The notes below the pieces were generated by a model. It was not told the DNA's origin, did not search any database, and saw only the letters and a program-made list of their open reading frames with translations. 38,918 nt of DNA from contig JAWQRO010000448.1 of the NCBI GenBank assembly GCA_033557835.1, positions 1-38,918 of the forward strand. Direction: 5' to 3'. Positions 21,362 to 33,540 of this stretch are shown here, piece by piece. The number at the start of each line of letters is the position of its first letter. Within the stretch, counting starts at the first letter, position 1. Source of the stretch: Helochares maculicollis (taxonomy: Eukaryota; Arthropoda; Insecta; Coleoptera; Hydrophilidae). The position numbers and the translations under genes were made by a program.

Positions 21362-22614
21362 AATAAGTATATAAATTGGGAGCATTAGCTAAAATAAATC
21401 TATTAATTGAAATGTATAAAATTTCATTCATAAACTCTGTTATGAGAAGATACATGTGGGTATTTTTATATACCCAGTAAATCCAGTTATTTATTATATA
21501 AACACTTCTTTATTGCAACAAAGTAGAAATTATTCAGATATTGTCTCATCTTTCTGATGCAATTTCTAGTCCTATCAAATGTTTGAACTTCTTGAAAAAA
21601 ATCCTCAAACTATTTGAATTTGTACTTAACTGAAGCGACTGGTCTGGTAGATTAAATTGCTGACCGATAAATCTTATGTTTCTTCATTCACAATGACATC
21701 TATAAAGCGCACCAATCTGTAGCTATTGGACGATATTTCGTAGTAAATGTTTGCTTGAATCAAATTTAATTCGCTTTTATACACAAAAATTTCAAGTTGA
21801 ATTTATTTAAACATTTTATATTTGTGACTTATTTTATAATGAAATATGTTTTGATGGATAAAACGGTTGGGATGTTTATTTGCAACTTTTCCTTATTGTT
21901 TCGCTCCGACAAAGAATCGCTAAAAATAAATGCGAGCCGATATAAATGGCTTTTCCTTTGGACCGTATAATAATTTGATTACATATAAATAAGCATGTAA
22001 ATGGAAGTATAGCTTTTTGCTGACATTTCGAAGTAAACTTTCGGTTAAATTAAATTTACACGGAAATAACAAACACCCTTTTATACGATAAATTTTAAAT
22101 TAAAATATATAAAATTCACATTTATAAAGTCTCATATGACCAACGTAGTCGTTCAAACGGTTAGCTTAGAGATCTAAATTTTTTCTGAGCAAGTTTGAGC
22201 GTATTCTAAAAAAATTGAAGCTTATAATCCCTAATAATACCCAAATCTGTCACCGCCATGAAGTTCGGTGTAACTTTTCAGACGTAGATTTCTCAAACTT
22301 TCAGTTTCTGTCAAAGTTAGTTAATTATCAAATAATTAATAAAGTATTACACATTTACAATAATATAAAACCACATAAAAATAATTATAAAAGGGGCATG
22401 GGATTGAGAAGAGAAATTATGGAAAACTAATAGACAATCGATTTTAAAAGCCAACGCTATTTTTAAAAATCATTTCTTTTCTAAAATACCCTCCTCTTTT
22501 TAAATACCATCCCAATTTTAAATATCTTCATCAAAAAGAGTGCAATCATAAATCTAATTTTACGTTACGCTATTAAAATTTAAATTTTAATTTTCTTTAA
22601 AATTGTGGATACTA

Positions 22615-22870
22615 CACAATGGGTTGTGTATCGCTGAGGCAAGTCGCCGTCGCAGCGGCGGCTGTGCGATGCCGCGGCGGATATCCTGCTAAAGAAAAGA
22701 AAAAGCTCTCGTCGCGTGTCGTCCTGAGAACACGAAAACAGGCGATAGACACAAGCCCAGCCGTTCTCTGCTGCCGCTGTGCGACGTCTTCCCTATTTAT
22801 AATTTAATAATTCCACAATGACCTTTTTATCTTGCCTTCGCTCCACTCTTGGCTTTGCCCCCTTTCCCTT
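22615..22870. other. CpG-rich island, function unknown
   Basis: A sharp jump in G+C within A/T-rich flanks, rich in CG (CGCCGTCGCAGCGGCGG and GCCGCGGCGG near 22648-22680). A 62-codon plus-strand frame (22619-22807) starts with ATG and contains a run of Ala/Val and then a basic stretch, but it resembles no family I know. A promoter-like or other conserved non-coding element, or a first exon, are possibilities. I cannot choose between them from the sequence alone. Confidence 0.35.
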
Positions 22871-24414
22871 GGCACGTTTATTAAGATAAATTCACGGCCC
22901 TGCAGGTAATTATGTAACATCAAAGATAATTTCCAATTTTAATGTACTTAAGGACGAAGGGAGGAAACTGACTTTTCGCCCTGAATCACAAAGCTGCGAC
23001 ATTATTTTCTTTTAGAATAATAAATAAGGGCCAAGATGAGATGTCCGGGTTGTCGAATAGGGCAGTAGATCAAAGTCGGGGCAAATTGGAAATTATGGCG
23101 ATTTTTCCATGCATGCACATTATCTTCCATTTGGTCTACCTCTTTCGCATTTGCCAAGCACGCTTCTCACTTCCTGTTGCTTTTTCCCTACTAGCCCCGC
23201 TCGCTCCTCACCAATTCATATCCAGTAGCAAGAGTCTCTTTTTCAGTGGTTCTTTTTCAGCATCTACTGTTTAGTAGCGCTTTTCAGTAGCTATCTCTTA
23301 TTTAATAGGGTTTTTGAGTATCGTTTGTTTAGTAGCCTTTTCATTGTCAATAGTTGCATTATCTTATTCATGGTTTTATAGGGTCTTAAACTTTTAATCG
23401 TATAATTTTAACCAGACAGAAAATGATGTGACAAAGTTGTTCTTTTAGGTTTGTGACAGACAAATGTGAGACTTGCTCTTATAACACACCATCATTTTCC
23501 AAATAAGATTGTATATTACAAATAGTAAGTTATGGGGCAGTTCTGTGCTCCTTTCTATGAGCACACAGAAACATATTAATTGGAAATACGTTCTCAGCGT
23601 GAGCGGACACCTCGCCAAAAGTTAAGAAGTAGGTATGAAAGTCTTTTATTTGTCGCTTGTAAAGCTTTTAGCGCATGAGACCACAAGTTTTATTTAACTG
23701 AATATATGTGTAAAAAATCTAGAGTGTTTGCATTTACCATCCTCACGTACTTACATGTATAACTATACTAGAGAAAGTATAGTTGGAAGAGATATAAAAT
23801 TGAAAAATCTAAATGGAAAAGGCAGATACTCAGACTGCAATCATTAAAGTAACTAGATTAAAACTTAATTTCAGACTCAAATGCCGTGTGTGCAATATTT
23901 GTCAAATTTAATATTATAAAAATTAAATTTATTGCAACTCTCAGGACTTATAATGAACTACACAATATGATAGAGAGTTATATTTTGAAGCCATGACTTT
24001 ATGTGTCACTCAATCGTTATAAATACTTTTAGACTTTAACGTGTTTTAAATGGAGAGAATAAATGCGTTTGAACTAGTTTTCAACTTCATAATTAGTCTG
24101 TTCAATTAGTTATAAAAATACGCAATACCATCAAAGTGTTTAACTTTTTATAAATTTCTATAAATAAGAATAAGATGATGCCGTCAAGCAATTTTTGTGA
24201 TGGTTGATTATGGGGCTTACAAGAAAGAATTAATACTTAAGCTTATTAAAGATGAGCATCACTTTAATTGTTTTTCGTTTCCTCTTTGCAATTCAGTGCA
24301 GAAAAGTACTGTCACATACTGAAAAACTTCAAACAATGACAATATAATGTTGTTCTGATTACTGTACGACATAAATAAAGTTAGAAACTTAAAAACATTC
24401 CTATTTGAGTCCTG

Positions 24415-27110
24415 AGTTATAATCAAAAATAAAAGATGTGGGGTGGAGTACCCATAAGGAATCCAAAATTATAGCATGAAACATCAAAATGTTTAATTTT
24501 ACATGATATATTTAAAGGACAAAGAATAATAGCTTAAGGTTTCAGAATCACAAGCTCGAGAATCAAGAATTAACATCTTTAAAATTTGAAATTTTGCAAA
24601 GAACGTTATTGATTTAGTAAGTCCTAAATTTTAAGATCATTATTCAACGATTCTGAAGGAGTTACTGAAAGCCAACAAGAATAAATCCTAGATTTCAAGT
24701 TGAAGTGTTTATCAGTATTAAGTATTTCAGATCTGCTGAGGGGCTGTAGGATAACATTAACAAGATCAGGATGAACAAGTCGGTATTACAAGATTGATAA
24801 CTTAAGGATTAGGGATAAAATATTTACTTTCTATGGGTGAGAACTTACAAGTTCTACAGTACAAAATGCACTATTTCTGGAATAACATTCGTTGTTACTG
24901 AAAAAGTTTCTGATTTTTGCATAAAAACCCAAGAAATTAAAACGTAATAATGAGAATGAAAGAAATCGAAATCAAAACCGGAAATAAATCAAAGATTCAG
25001 AATGAAATATTCGAAATACTATATCATGATTAAAGGGTCAATATTCCCAGACTAAGATGCCTAAATTATTTTAAATAGTATATTCGTTAGAGGTATTAGG
25101 CTATTAACGAAATGAAGACATCTTTGCTTCAATGGAAACGCCTTCTATTCAAGATACGCAGATAAATTCTAATTATTTTGATTAAGATTTGCCGTAACAA
25201 GCTTTACACTTGTCTGCATGAGCGCAGCAACATATCTGGAATTTTATATTTCAAGATTCACCTATAATATAAAATGTGAAAGCGAAACAATTGCAATTCC
25301 GGTGCTCCCATCTTCATGAAACTTTACATCTACTAGTTACAAAATACAGTATTTCAGAAATAAAATATATGGTTACTGAAAACATTTAAGATTTTTGCAT
25401 AAAAACCCAATAACTCAAAACGCAATAATCAAAATTAAGGACATTGACAATCAAATAGGATCAAAATCGAAGTATTAGGATGCAACATTCGAAATACTAT
25501 TCTCATCATTAAAGGATGAAAATTCCCAGACTACTGAAAACATAAATTATTCAAAATATTAGTTAGAAATATCTGCCTATATAGAAAATGAAAAAGTCCT
25601 TGCTTCAATAGAAGGAGAAAATTCCAAGTAAGCGAAACTTAGAACTACAACTGGATATTGTATTTGAGATATGCAGGTAAATTTGCACTAGTTTGATTTA
25701 AGCTTGCTATAGCAAATTCTACAATTGCCTCCTGGAGTAAAGTGACATGCTTTTAATTTTGTTAATTTCAAGATTTATTTGTAATACAATTTTCAAAACG
25801 GAAGCATTGTAATTTCCGTACTTCGGTTTGAAACTTTGTTTAAACCAATTTTTACTGACATTGTAGTTGTATACAAAAATAACTCGATAATAATGGAAAG
25901 TAAAGATTGTTTCTTTTTCAAGACGGCATAATCAACGTAATAAACTTTACAACAGTCCTGCTTAAGAGGATGGAAATTCTTAGACTGTAGGATACATAAA
26001 CTATTCAAAATATAAGTTAAATGTCCCAGGTTATTAACGAAATGAAGATGTGTTTGCTTTCATGGAAAGACCTTGTATTCAATATATGCAGATAAATTCA
26101 CACTATTTTGTTTAAGATTGGCTATAGTTTTACAATTGTTTGCATGAGTACAGCAACATTTTACTAATTTTTTATTTGAAGTTTCATTCACATTAAAATT
26201 TTGAAAGTGAAACAATTGCAATTTCTGTGCTCCAATCTTTATGAAACTATGTATCTACTAATTTTTAATGGCATTGTAGATGAATATAAAATGATAACTC
26301 GATGATAATAAAAATGATAGGTTGTTTTGATATCAGTACGGCAGAATCAATCTTAGAGACCAAACCATTTTTGACTTAATTCTGGACTATAATCAATTAG
26401 GTGGAGCATCTAAACTATAAGTATTTAGATCAAAACTTTGACATGATATATTCAAAGGACCAAAATGTGCAGCATTCCGGAATATAAAATCGAGAATTAA
26501 TAACAACCTTAAAACTTAAAAATTTTGCAATCAACGTCACTGATAATGTAAGGCTTAAAAATTCGACAATATAAAATGAATAATTCAAGGATTTAGAATG
26601 AAATATTTACTTAAATGTACGATCTACATCAGACAATTTAAAAGTTTTACAAAATACAGTATTTCAGGAATAAAATGTATGTTTTTAGAAAGAATTCATG
26701 ATTTTCGCATAAAAACTCAAGAATAAAACTCAATATCCTTGTAAGCATTGCGGAAATCTAAATTCAAAATAGGATAAAAATCGCAGTTTTAAAAAGAAAC
26801 ATTCAATTTACTGCTATATGGTCAAAATTTTAAGACTAGAGAATACAATAATTATGCAGAATATGAGCTGCAGATACAAGACTAATAAGGAAATGAAGAC
26901 GTCCTCTCTTCTCTCTTGCCTTGTACATGTATGCTTTAAAGCTTAAAAGAACGCAACAACCCAAAGTCTTAGAACTGGAGTTTGTATTTGAAATATGAGG
27001 ATAAATTCTCACTAGTTTGATTTTCATTTGCTATAACAAGCTTTGCAATTGTTTGCAGGAGTTGAGCAACATTTTTGTGATTTTTTAAAATTTTTCTTAT
27101 AATTTTTAAC
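24415..27110. repeat. Modular tandem repeat with two module types
   Basis: Module B (about 450-480 bp) occurs near 24860-25335, 25335-25840, 25840-26260 and 26640-27110. Anchors are GATTTTTGCATAAAAACCCA at 24912 and 25390 and a diverged copy at 26700; AACGAAATGAAG at 25106 and 26036 and a diverged copy near 26887; and AGCAACAT at about 25225, 26147 and 27064. Module A, marked by ACATGATATATT(T/C)AAAGGAC, is at 24498 and 26436 and precedes a B module each time, giving a higher-order spacing of about 1.94 kb. B modules differ in the middle: some carry a TACAGTATTTCAG block and others an ATTGTAG.TG.ATA..AAA block. No conserved reading frame was seen. Confidence 0.7.
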
Positions 27111-30100
27111 GAATTGTAAATGTGTACAAAATTATAACTCGATAGCTTTTTAAACGATTATTGCAGTTGAACCTTTCCAAAACAGATACTCACACAAGGG
27201 GTATGTCATATATTCGCAATACTTTCTCTTTACTTTGTACAGCAATTTGGGTATATAAAATTTTTTTTTAAGACTCAAGGAGATCTTTGCCCACAAGCAG
27301 CGTTAATATTACTCAGTATAGATTTATTTCTATTTCTAATCTAATTGAGACCCAGAATCTCGGTGATAAAAAGAAAGTTCAGAGATTTAGTGCATAATTC
27401 CTAAAACTTGGGTGAATTAAGCAACATCCTATGCAAATAATGTCTTGCTGCTAATTGTGCTAAACTTCAAAAGAAAGTTGTTTTGTTGTGCAGCATAATA
27501 TTTTAAAATATTTATTTCAAACAAGAATAAGGAAGTCCAGCGACATTCGCAAGGCAATCGCTTAAATATGTCGAAATCAAAATATTTTTCTACACACTCG
27601 ATAGCCACTGCATCAAATATTTTCGCCTGAATATTCACATCAGACCATGCAGAAGGGCATTGGCTGCTATAATGGCGATCTCTTCTGAATTGGGCTCGTC
27701 AGAATTCAAGGATTCTACGCCGTAGCAACTCTTAACAATGGCCATCCGACCCTTGCTCTGCGTTGCCTTTCCTAGCCTTACTCTGTGCTGCCTTTCGTTG
27801 CCTTCTCCTTTCGGACGAACTATGTAACCATCGAAGCCCAGCAGCGAGCATCCTCTTATAACTATGTCAACAGACGCTCAGGGACCAGATGCTTCGAAAA
27901 GATCCGAGACGTCTTCCAATTTGCAGCCAAGAACCTGCTCCTTGTTCGTTCAAGATGAAAATCGACACCGTACGAGAGGACCTTCTTTCTCCTCCCTTTT
28001 TTACGAGCCTCATCCTTCTCCCATCCATCGATTTTCCATCATTTCGCCTTCTCTCTTCGTTTTGTTAAGATACTACACATGCTGGGGAGTGCTGTAAATA
28101 ATTGCTGACTTTTTATATAAATATACGTGCAGACGAGCAGCAGACAAAACAACGATATTCCAAGAAACATTCAACTTTCCAAACATTTTCACTAATGTGC
28201 TAAGTAACACCAATATACCAAAAGACAAATGGGCTGGTCCGTAAATAACCGAAGCAAGCAACAATATTAAATTAATCATCATGTTGTAATGAGTTCCAAT
28301 AAACATAGCAGATAAAACTTTACATTTGTTTAATTTGACAGCCATTTAAATAAACTTGTGCGCGATTGGTTTTATCAATGCTATCGCAACTACTCAAATT
28401 AATTCAAAATTTCGTTTAATTCTAAACTATCTCGTTATGTACATATACTTTATTTAAATCTAAACATAAATTTCATGTACATTTACAAGTTATCAATAAT
28501 TTTGACACCATTTTTTCAGACTATTAATAAATATCGAACTCTATTGAAATCCACCCTCATAAATAGTATTCGCTCACTGTGCTTCTATAAGGGAATGCAT
28601 GGAATATAAGGGATATTATTTATAATTGTTAAATACGTCAAGCTAATCTTGTATGATTTTATAAGGTTTTACGCCACAATATATTCTTCAACACTGTAAC
28701 TTTAAATTAACCTACTTGCATGTTAAACTGTAATGCGTGTCTAAACCATTATTTAATACACTTTATGAACTCTGATTTCCATGCAAATTTAAAGACCTGA
28801 CAGCAATTTATTTAAAACTGAGTTGCAGATAAGTTAGGCCAAGTTTTTTACAGTTTGCATTTATAGTAAGTCGCCAAAACCGAGCATGGTCCTATTTCAA
28901 AATGGATATTCCATCAGTAGTGGCCATTTCATTGGTAGCCAGTCTCTGAGCTTCTAAAGAGATACCTACTCCACTAAATGAGGTAGTTAATTATACAGAC
29001 AGCCTAGAAGGATTGATGTTTATACCCATTATCATTGATGGTGCTAAAGAGTCCATTATAGAGCCTATCTCAGTAGAGCCGGGCCTTAGACCTGGGGGGC
29101 TTAAGCTAAGGTTTCCGACCGTCCATTTTCGCAAATGATACAATTAGCAAACTGGGGTGGTCGAATTTGAATCATTCTAGGTTAGTAGGGTTAATCTCCA
29201 TGACCTGTTGTTGGATCAGATTTGGATTTGAACCACTATTAAAATTAATATTCTGTTTTAAAGCAGCAAATTAAAAATGAATATGTTCAATCTAAAGCGT
29301 AATTAAAATTGAATATTATTAAAATCGAGTAAGGCTTAAAATTCGATTTAATTAATGTCATAGGTGATTAAAGTTGAAGCCTCGTGTGCATCAAATACTC
29401 TTGTTTGCGAAATTCTCATTTACAGCAAGTCCTATGCAACATCGTCTCCTGGAGTGAATCAAATTCTAATCTGCAGCACTTCGCACTACGTGCCTTTGTT
29501 TCACAGTATTCATTGCTTAGATATCACGTGGAGGGATTACTGTATCTGCTAGTTGTTAATAAAGGCGATGTATTACTGTAGTTTCATTATTATTAAATTC
29601 CTTATAGATTTATGTTAAAACCATGAATGGTATAAGATGTGTGGAGGTAGTTAATAGTTGGGGTATAAGTAGTTTTCTTAATACTTGTTACTATTTTATT
29701 CGAAACGAATTGAACAGTATAAAAATATAAATGGGCTTAATCAAAAATGAATAGGCTTGAATATGTCAATAGTTCAGTATCAAAATTTTAAGATTATAAG
29801 AGTATAAACTCAAAATAAGAAGTTTTAAAATCGAAAACAGTTTGACACTGCTTCAAGAAAAACATTGGATTTCAGGATAACCATTTTGTGGTTGTAGAGG
29901 TTACTGCTCAAGAATACTGTATGATACTATTAGATTGTTTCATGTAAGTGAGAATGAACTTTGAAAATTTCTTGACTTTAGACGTTTGTAAAAATATTAC
30001 GGAAATAAAGCATCATCCGATTTCGCTTACGTTGCAAGTGGTATGTCTTACAAATTTCTGGTACTTTTTATTGTGTGGAACAAGAATATCGTAGCGATTT

Positions 30101-31179
30101 GTATAAAATTGTGATAACTTTAAAACTTCACAGAAAACTCTTCAAAACTATCAACAGTTTAGTAGTGGTATTTATTTAGTCCTTTTTCTGTTTATCTTAA
30201 AGCATTCGCCTTTAATATTAACAAGCTAAGCCTTAATTTATTGTTCTTTTGTGAATTTCATAGAAGATTCTTTTTCTATTTCCACTGATCGCAAAATCGA
30301 AAAAAATTGGATATTAAAATTAAGCTCTGTGCAATATTAATTAAGTAGATAAAATTTTTGTTAACTAAATGAAAGACTTTTCAAATATTCTTTATAAAAG
30401 AGAAGCATTGTCATTGTAATGTATGTTCCAATTGTGCACCTTTAAAGAAAATGAGTGATTTAACAAACAAAATGTATAAATAAATTATTTTTTCTATTAT
30501 TTTAAATGCTAAATTCCATTCTAAACATATAATTTAAAAACGACATAAAGTGTCCAAATTTATGGAAATAATCAGAACATGAGGCAAAGTTCAGATAAGT
30601 ACTCTGAATAACGGAGCTTCGTAGATATGCCCGATTAGATTCTGTTTTCATTGTAGACTTACTGATTATTTTATATGGTTCTTGTCATTTACAACAAAGC
30701 CGTCTAAGGTCCCACTTTCATGTAATATTAATAACGATTTTTTATTTTTAACTCAATGATTTGTTCAACACTTTCCAGTTTTTTGTTATTGCTTGTGTTA
30801 ACGAATTAAAGCAATGATTTATATACATATCCATCGCTTAAAACTTTTTCATGTAATTTGTGTCGTACAAGTCTAACATTATTCAAAAATAATGGAATTA
30901 CTTTTAAAATAAATGTTTATTGTTGAGAAGTAAAACAAAATTGCTGTTGCACATTTAAAGATACTTCGACCAAGGTGTCACAAGCGCTTGCGGCTTATTA
31001 GTATATGCAAATTTATAAAACCTTGGTAATATTTTATGCCGCAATTTACAATGTTTTTGATGAATTTACTTTTCTAGCAGCTAAAATTAATTACGTGAAA
31101 AACTATTAGTTGAAGGACGAGCGTCTTGGATTCATTAGTAAATGCTAAATTGAGCCCGAATACTGGCTGGACGATTCCC
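27111..31179. other. Intergenic stretch, no gene recognised
   Basis: A/T-rich with a G+C-richer island at about 27640-28060, which contains a short imperfect 26-bp duplication around 27750-27805 (TGCTCTGCGTTGCCTTTC versus TACTCTGTGCTGCCTTTC). Open frames: 77 codons at 27864-28097 (Ser/Pro-rich) and 90 codons at 28073-28345 on the minus strand, with two or three hydrophobic runs. Neither is recognisable and both may be chance. A more complex segment at 28870-29230 is also unassigned. Confidence 0.4.
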
Positions 31180-31740
31180 AAAATATACTTTTATTATCAT
31201 TCGAAATACAAATTAAGCCTATTAGTATTGTTTTGTTTGTATTTGACGCGAATAACCAACAGTTCTTATGGACTCTATCTTAGGGGTGTTAGAAGTAAAA
31301 CAGCTTTCCTGCTTGCTTAACTTCTTTACTGCTTGACGTTTTGATACAAAAGAGGTGAGGTTTCGTCACGACTCCGCGACTTGACCTCTACCACAAGACT
31401 GTACCAGAAAGACTCAGCACATGCGCCTTTAAGGGGGTCTTAGCGGATTTAATACAAATCAAATAAGTAGACGCAAAGAAATTTAAAGAATCTCTACTTA
31501 CCATTTACATTCACCAGTAAACAAAACATTTTTAGACATATTCCGAAACATTGATGAGTTATAATTTTGTAGTCATCACAATTTATAAGTCATCAACTTA
31601 TACTGAAATTATTAATTTTGCTAGATATCGAGTGTTATAATAAATTTAATTTCAAAAGTTTTATGTATTTTAGCACTTATCTTCGACTAGGCTACGTTTG
31701 TTTTGCTATTTTGTTATGGAGCGATTTTGTAAATAAGTTG
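31180..31740 (+). repeat. Left long direct repeat flanking the satellite array
   Basis: Clear match to 33251-33540 from GATACAAAAG at 31343 onwards: shared words include ATTTACATTCAC, AAACAAAACATTTTTA, TGTAGTCATC versus TGCAGTCATC, GCTAGATAT versus GCTGGATAT, CGACTAGGCT and TTTTGCTATTTT. This copy holds about 100 extra bases near 31390-31490. Weaker similarity seems to run back to about 31180. The offset between the copies is about 1.9 kb. No terminal TG..CA or other LTR signature was found. Confidence 0.65.
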
Positions 31741-31849
31741 TTTATTCTCAACTATGTAGTGTAGCTAAGCTTGTTCTACATAAAACCAGAGTTGGTTGTA
31801 TTTGTTGAAATGTTTTAAAATACTATGTATTGAGGAATGGATTTTTTTA

Positions 31850-33050
31850 TACAGCCTTAAGTACGACACTACGCAAAAAGAAAGAGGTGTTACAATTCAT
31901 AATAGCAGGAATGTGAAACTTAATGGACACTAAGGAAATTTTAACAATACTTTTAACGATTATACAGCCTCAGGCTCAAAGCCAAACCACTTTCTGAAAG
32001 TGTTCGGTGAATATTTCTAGATTTTGTAGTAAGAACTGTACTTAAAGTCTGGTTCAAAGAGGTACAAGAAAAACGTTTAAAGATTCATCTTTGCAAGCAT
32101 GTGAAACTTAAGAAATTGTAACTAAAAAGTATTTTTAAAGATTCTTGTTTACAGACACAGCCTCAGAGCTGAGCCACTCTCTGAGAGTGTTCCGTGAATA
32201 TTTCTAACTTTTGTGCTAAGAAGTGTGCTTAAAGTCTAGTTCACTGAGGAATAAGAAAAAGGTTTAAGTGTTCATCGTTACAAGAACGTAAAACTTAAGA
32301 AATTATAACTAAAAAGTATTTTTAGAGAAAATGCTTGTTTACAGCTGCAGCTTCAGAACTGACTCCCTCCCTGAAAGTGGTCGATGAATATTTCTATTGT
32401 GCTAAGAAGTGTGCTTAAAGTCTGGTTCACCGTGGAACAAGAAAAAGGTTTAAAGATTCAACGCTGCAAGCATGTGAAACTTAAAAACTTGTAACTAAAA
32501 AGTATTTTTCGGGAAGAATCTTGCTTACAGCCTCAGTCTCAGAGGTGACTCATTGTCCGAGAGTGGTCTTTGAATATTTTTAGCTGTTTTACTAAGCAGT
32601 GTGTTGAAAGTAAAATCACCCAGGGAGAAGAAAAAAGTTTGAGAATTCATTGTTGCAAGAATGTGAAACTTAAGAAATATTAACTAAAAAATATTTTTAT
32701 AGAAGATTCTTATTTACAGCCTTAGCCTCAGAGCTGACTCACTCTCTGATAGTGGTCGGTGAATAGTTCTAGCTTTTGTGCTAAGTAGTGTGCTTAAAAT
32801 CTGGTTTCCTGAGGGACAAGAAAAAGTTCGTTGCAACTTAATAAATTGTAACTAAAAAGTATATTTAGAGAAGGTTTTTTTATAGCCTCAGCTATATGGA
32901 CCGAACTACCTCCTGAGAGAGGTCGGTGAATATTTCTAGCATTCATGCTAAGAAGCGTTTAAAGTATTGTTCACCGAGGAAGAACTTTTACGGTTCATGA
33001 TAGCAAAGAATGTGAAACTTAAGAAATTACAGCTCAAAATTTTTGACTGT
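31850..33050 (+). repeat. Satellite array, about 187 bp per unit, six to seven units
   Basis: The anchor ATGTGAAACTTAA recurs at 31911, 32099, 32286 (one change), 32472, 32661, 32829 (diverged) and 33010: spacings 188, 187, 186, 189, 168 and 181. Each unit also carries TAACTAAAAAGTATTTTT, CAGCCTCAG.(G/C)(C/T)TGA, a short inverted repeat, GGT.GGTGAATATTTCTAG and GTGTGCTTAAAGTCTGGTTC. The outer units (first and last two) are the most diverged. No reading frame is conserved, so it is non-coding. The array sits between two long direct repeats. Confidence 0.9.
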
Positions 33051-33069
33051 GTATACGACTTATTTAACT

Positions 33070-33540
33070 TTGATTTTTATTTCCATAAATCGTTCCGAAT
33101 TCAATTGCATATTAATTCTTACGACTTGTTTTGATTAATTTGTTTGCTTTTTGCGCATGATTGCCAAATTTTTCATAAGTTCTTAATACTCATAGTGAAA
33201 GACTCATTTTGGTTTGGTACAATTACTAATGTCAGAATCTATGATCTTTCGATACAAAAGGAGTCATTTTTCCCTACGACTTCGCGACTTTAGACAAAAA
33301 ATATAGCTACTTTGTATTAATCATTTACATTCACAAGAAAACAAAACATTTTTAAACATATGCCATAATGCTTTAATTCTGCAGTCATCGCATCAATTTA
33401 TAAAGACCGTTATTTTTATCTAAATCAGTAATTCTGCTGGATATAGAAACTTGTATTAGATTAAATTTTAAATTTTACTCTTCTTTAAGAATTATTCTGC
33501 GACTAGGCTTCGGTTATTTTGCTATTTTATGAATAGATTG
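33070..33540 (+). repeat. Right long direct repeat flanking the satellite array
   Basis: Counterpart of 31180-31740, same orientation; the strong part starts at GATACAAAAG (33251) and ends near 33540. It lacks about 100 bases present in the left copy. Many substitutions separate the copies, so the duplication is old. Confidence 0.65.

Larger units (their letters stand above)
20346..24414. other. A/T-rich intergenic stretch with a microsatellite and a CpG-rich island
   Basis: Mostly A/T-rich, with no recognisable gene. It contains the (AT)n run at 21313-21359 and a G+C-rich island at 22615-22870 (separate entries). Small open frames (71 codons at 22215-22430, 77 codons at 23041-23274) are unrecognised. 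The segment at 23000-23340 is somewhat richer in G+C, with repeated CAGTAGC/AGTAG words but no clear array. Confidence 0.45.

Noticed and set aside
21240..21455. 71-codon frame rich in Ile-Tyr
   Set aside because: Produced by the (AT)n run at 21313-21359.
28073..28345. 90-codon frame with hydrophobic runs as a small membrane protein
   Set aside because: No family resemblance and no supporting context; hydrophobic runs are common in A/T-rich frames.
31850..33050. CRISPR array
   Set aside because: Units are about 187 bp and similar over their whole length, with no short repeat and unique spacer pattern; the context is eukaryotic.
31180..33540. LTR retrotransposon with direct repeats as LTRs
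   Set aside because: No gag or pol words between the repeats, no TG..CA ends, no primer-binding-like site, and the interior is a tandem satellite.
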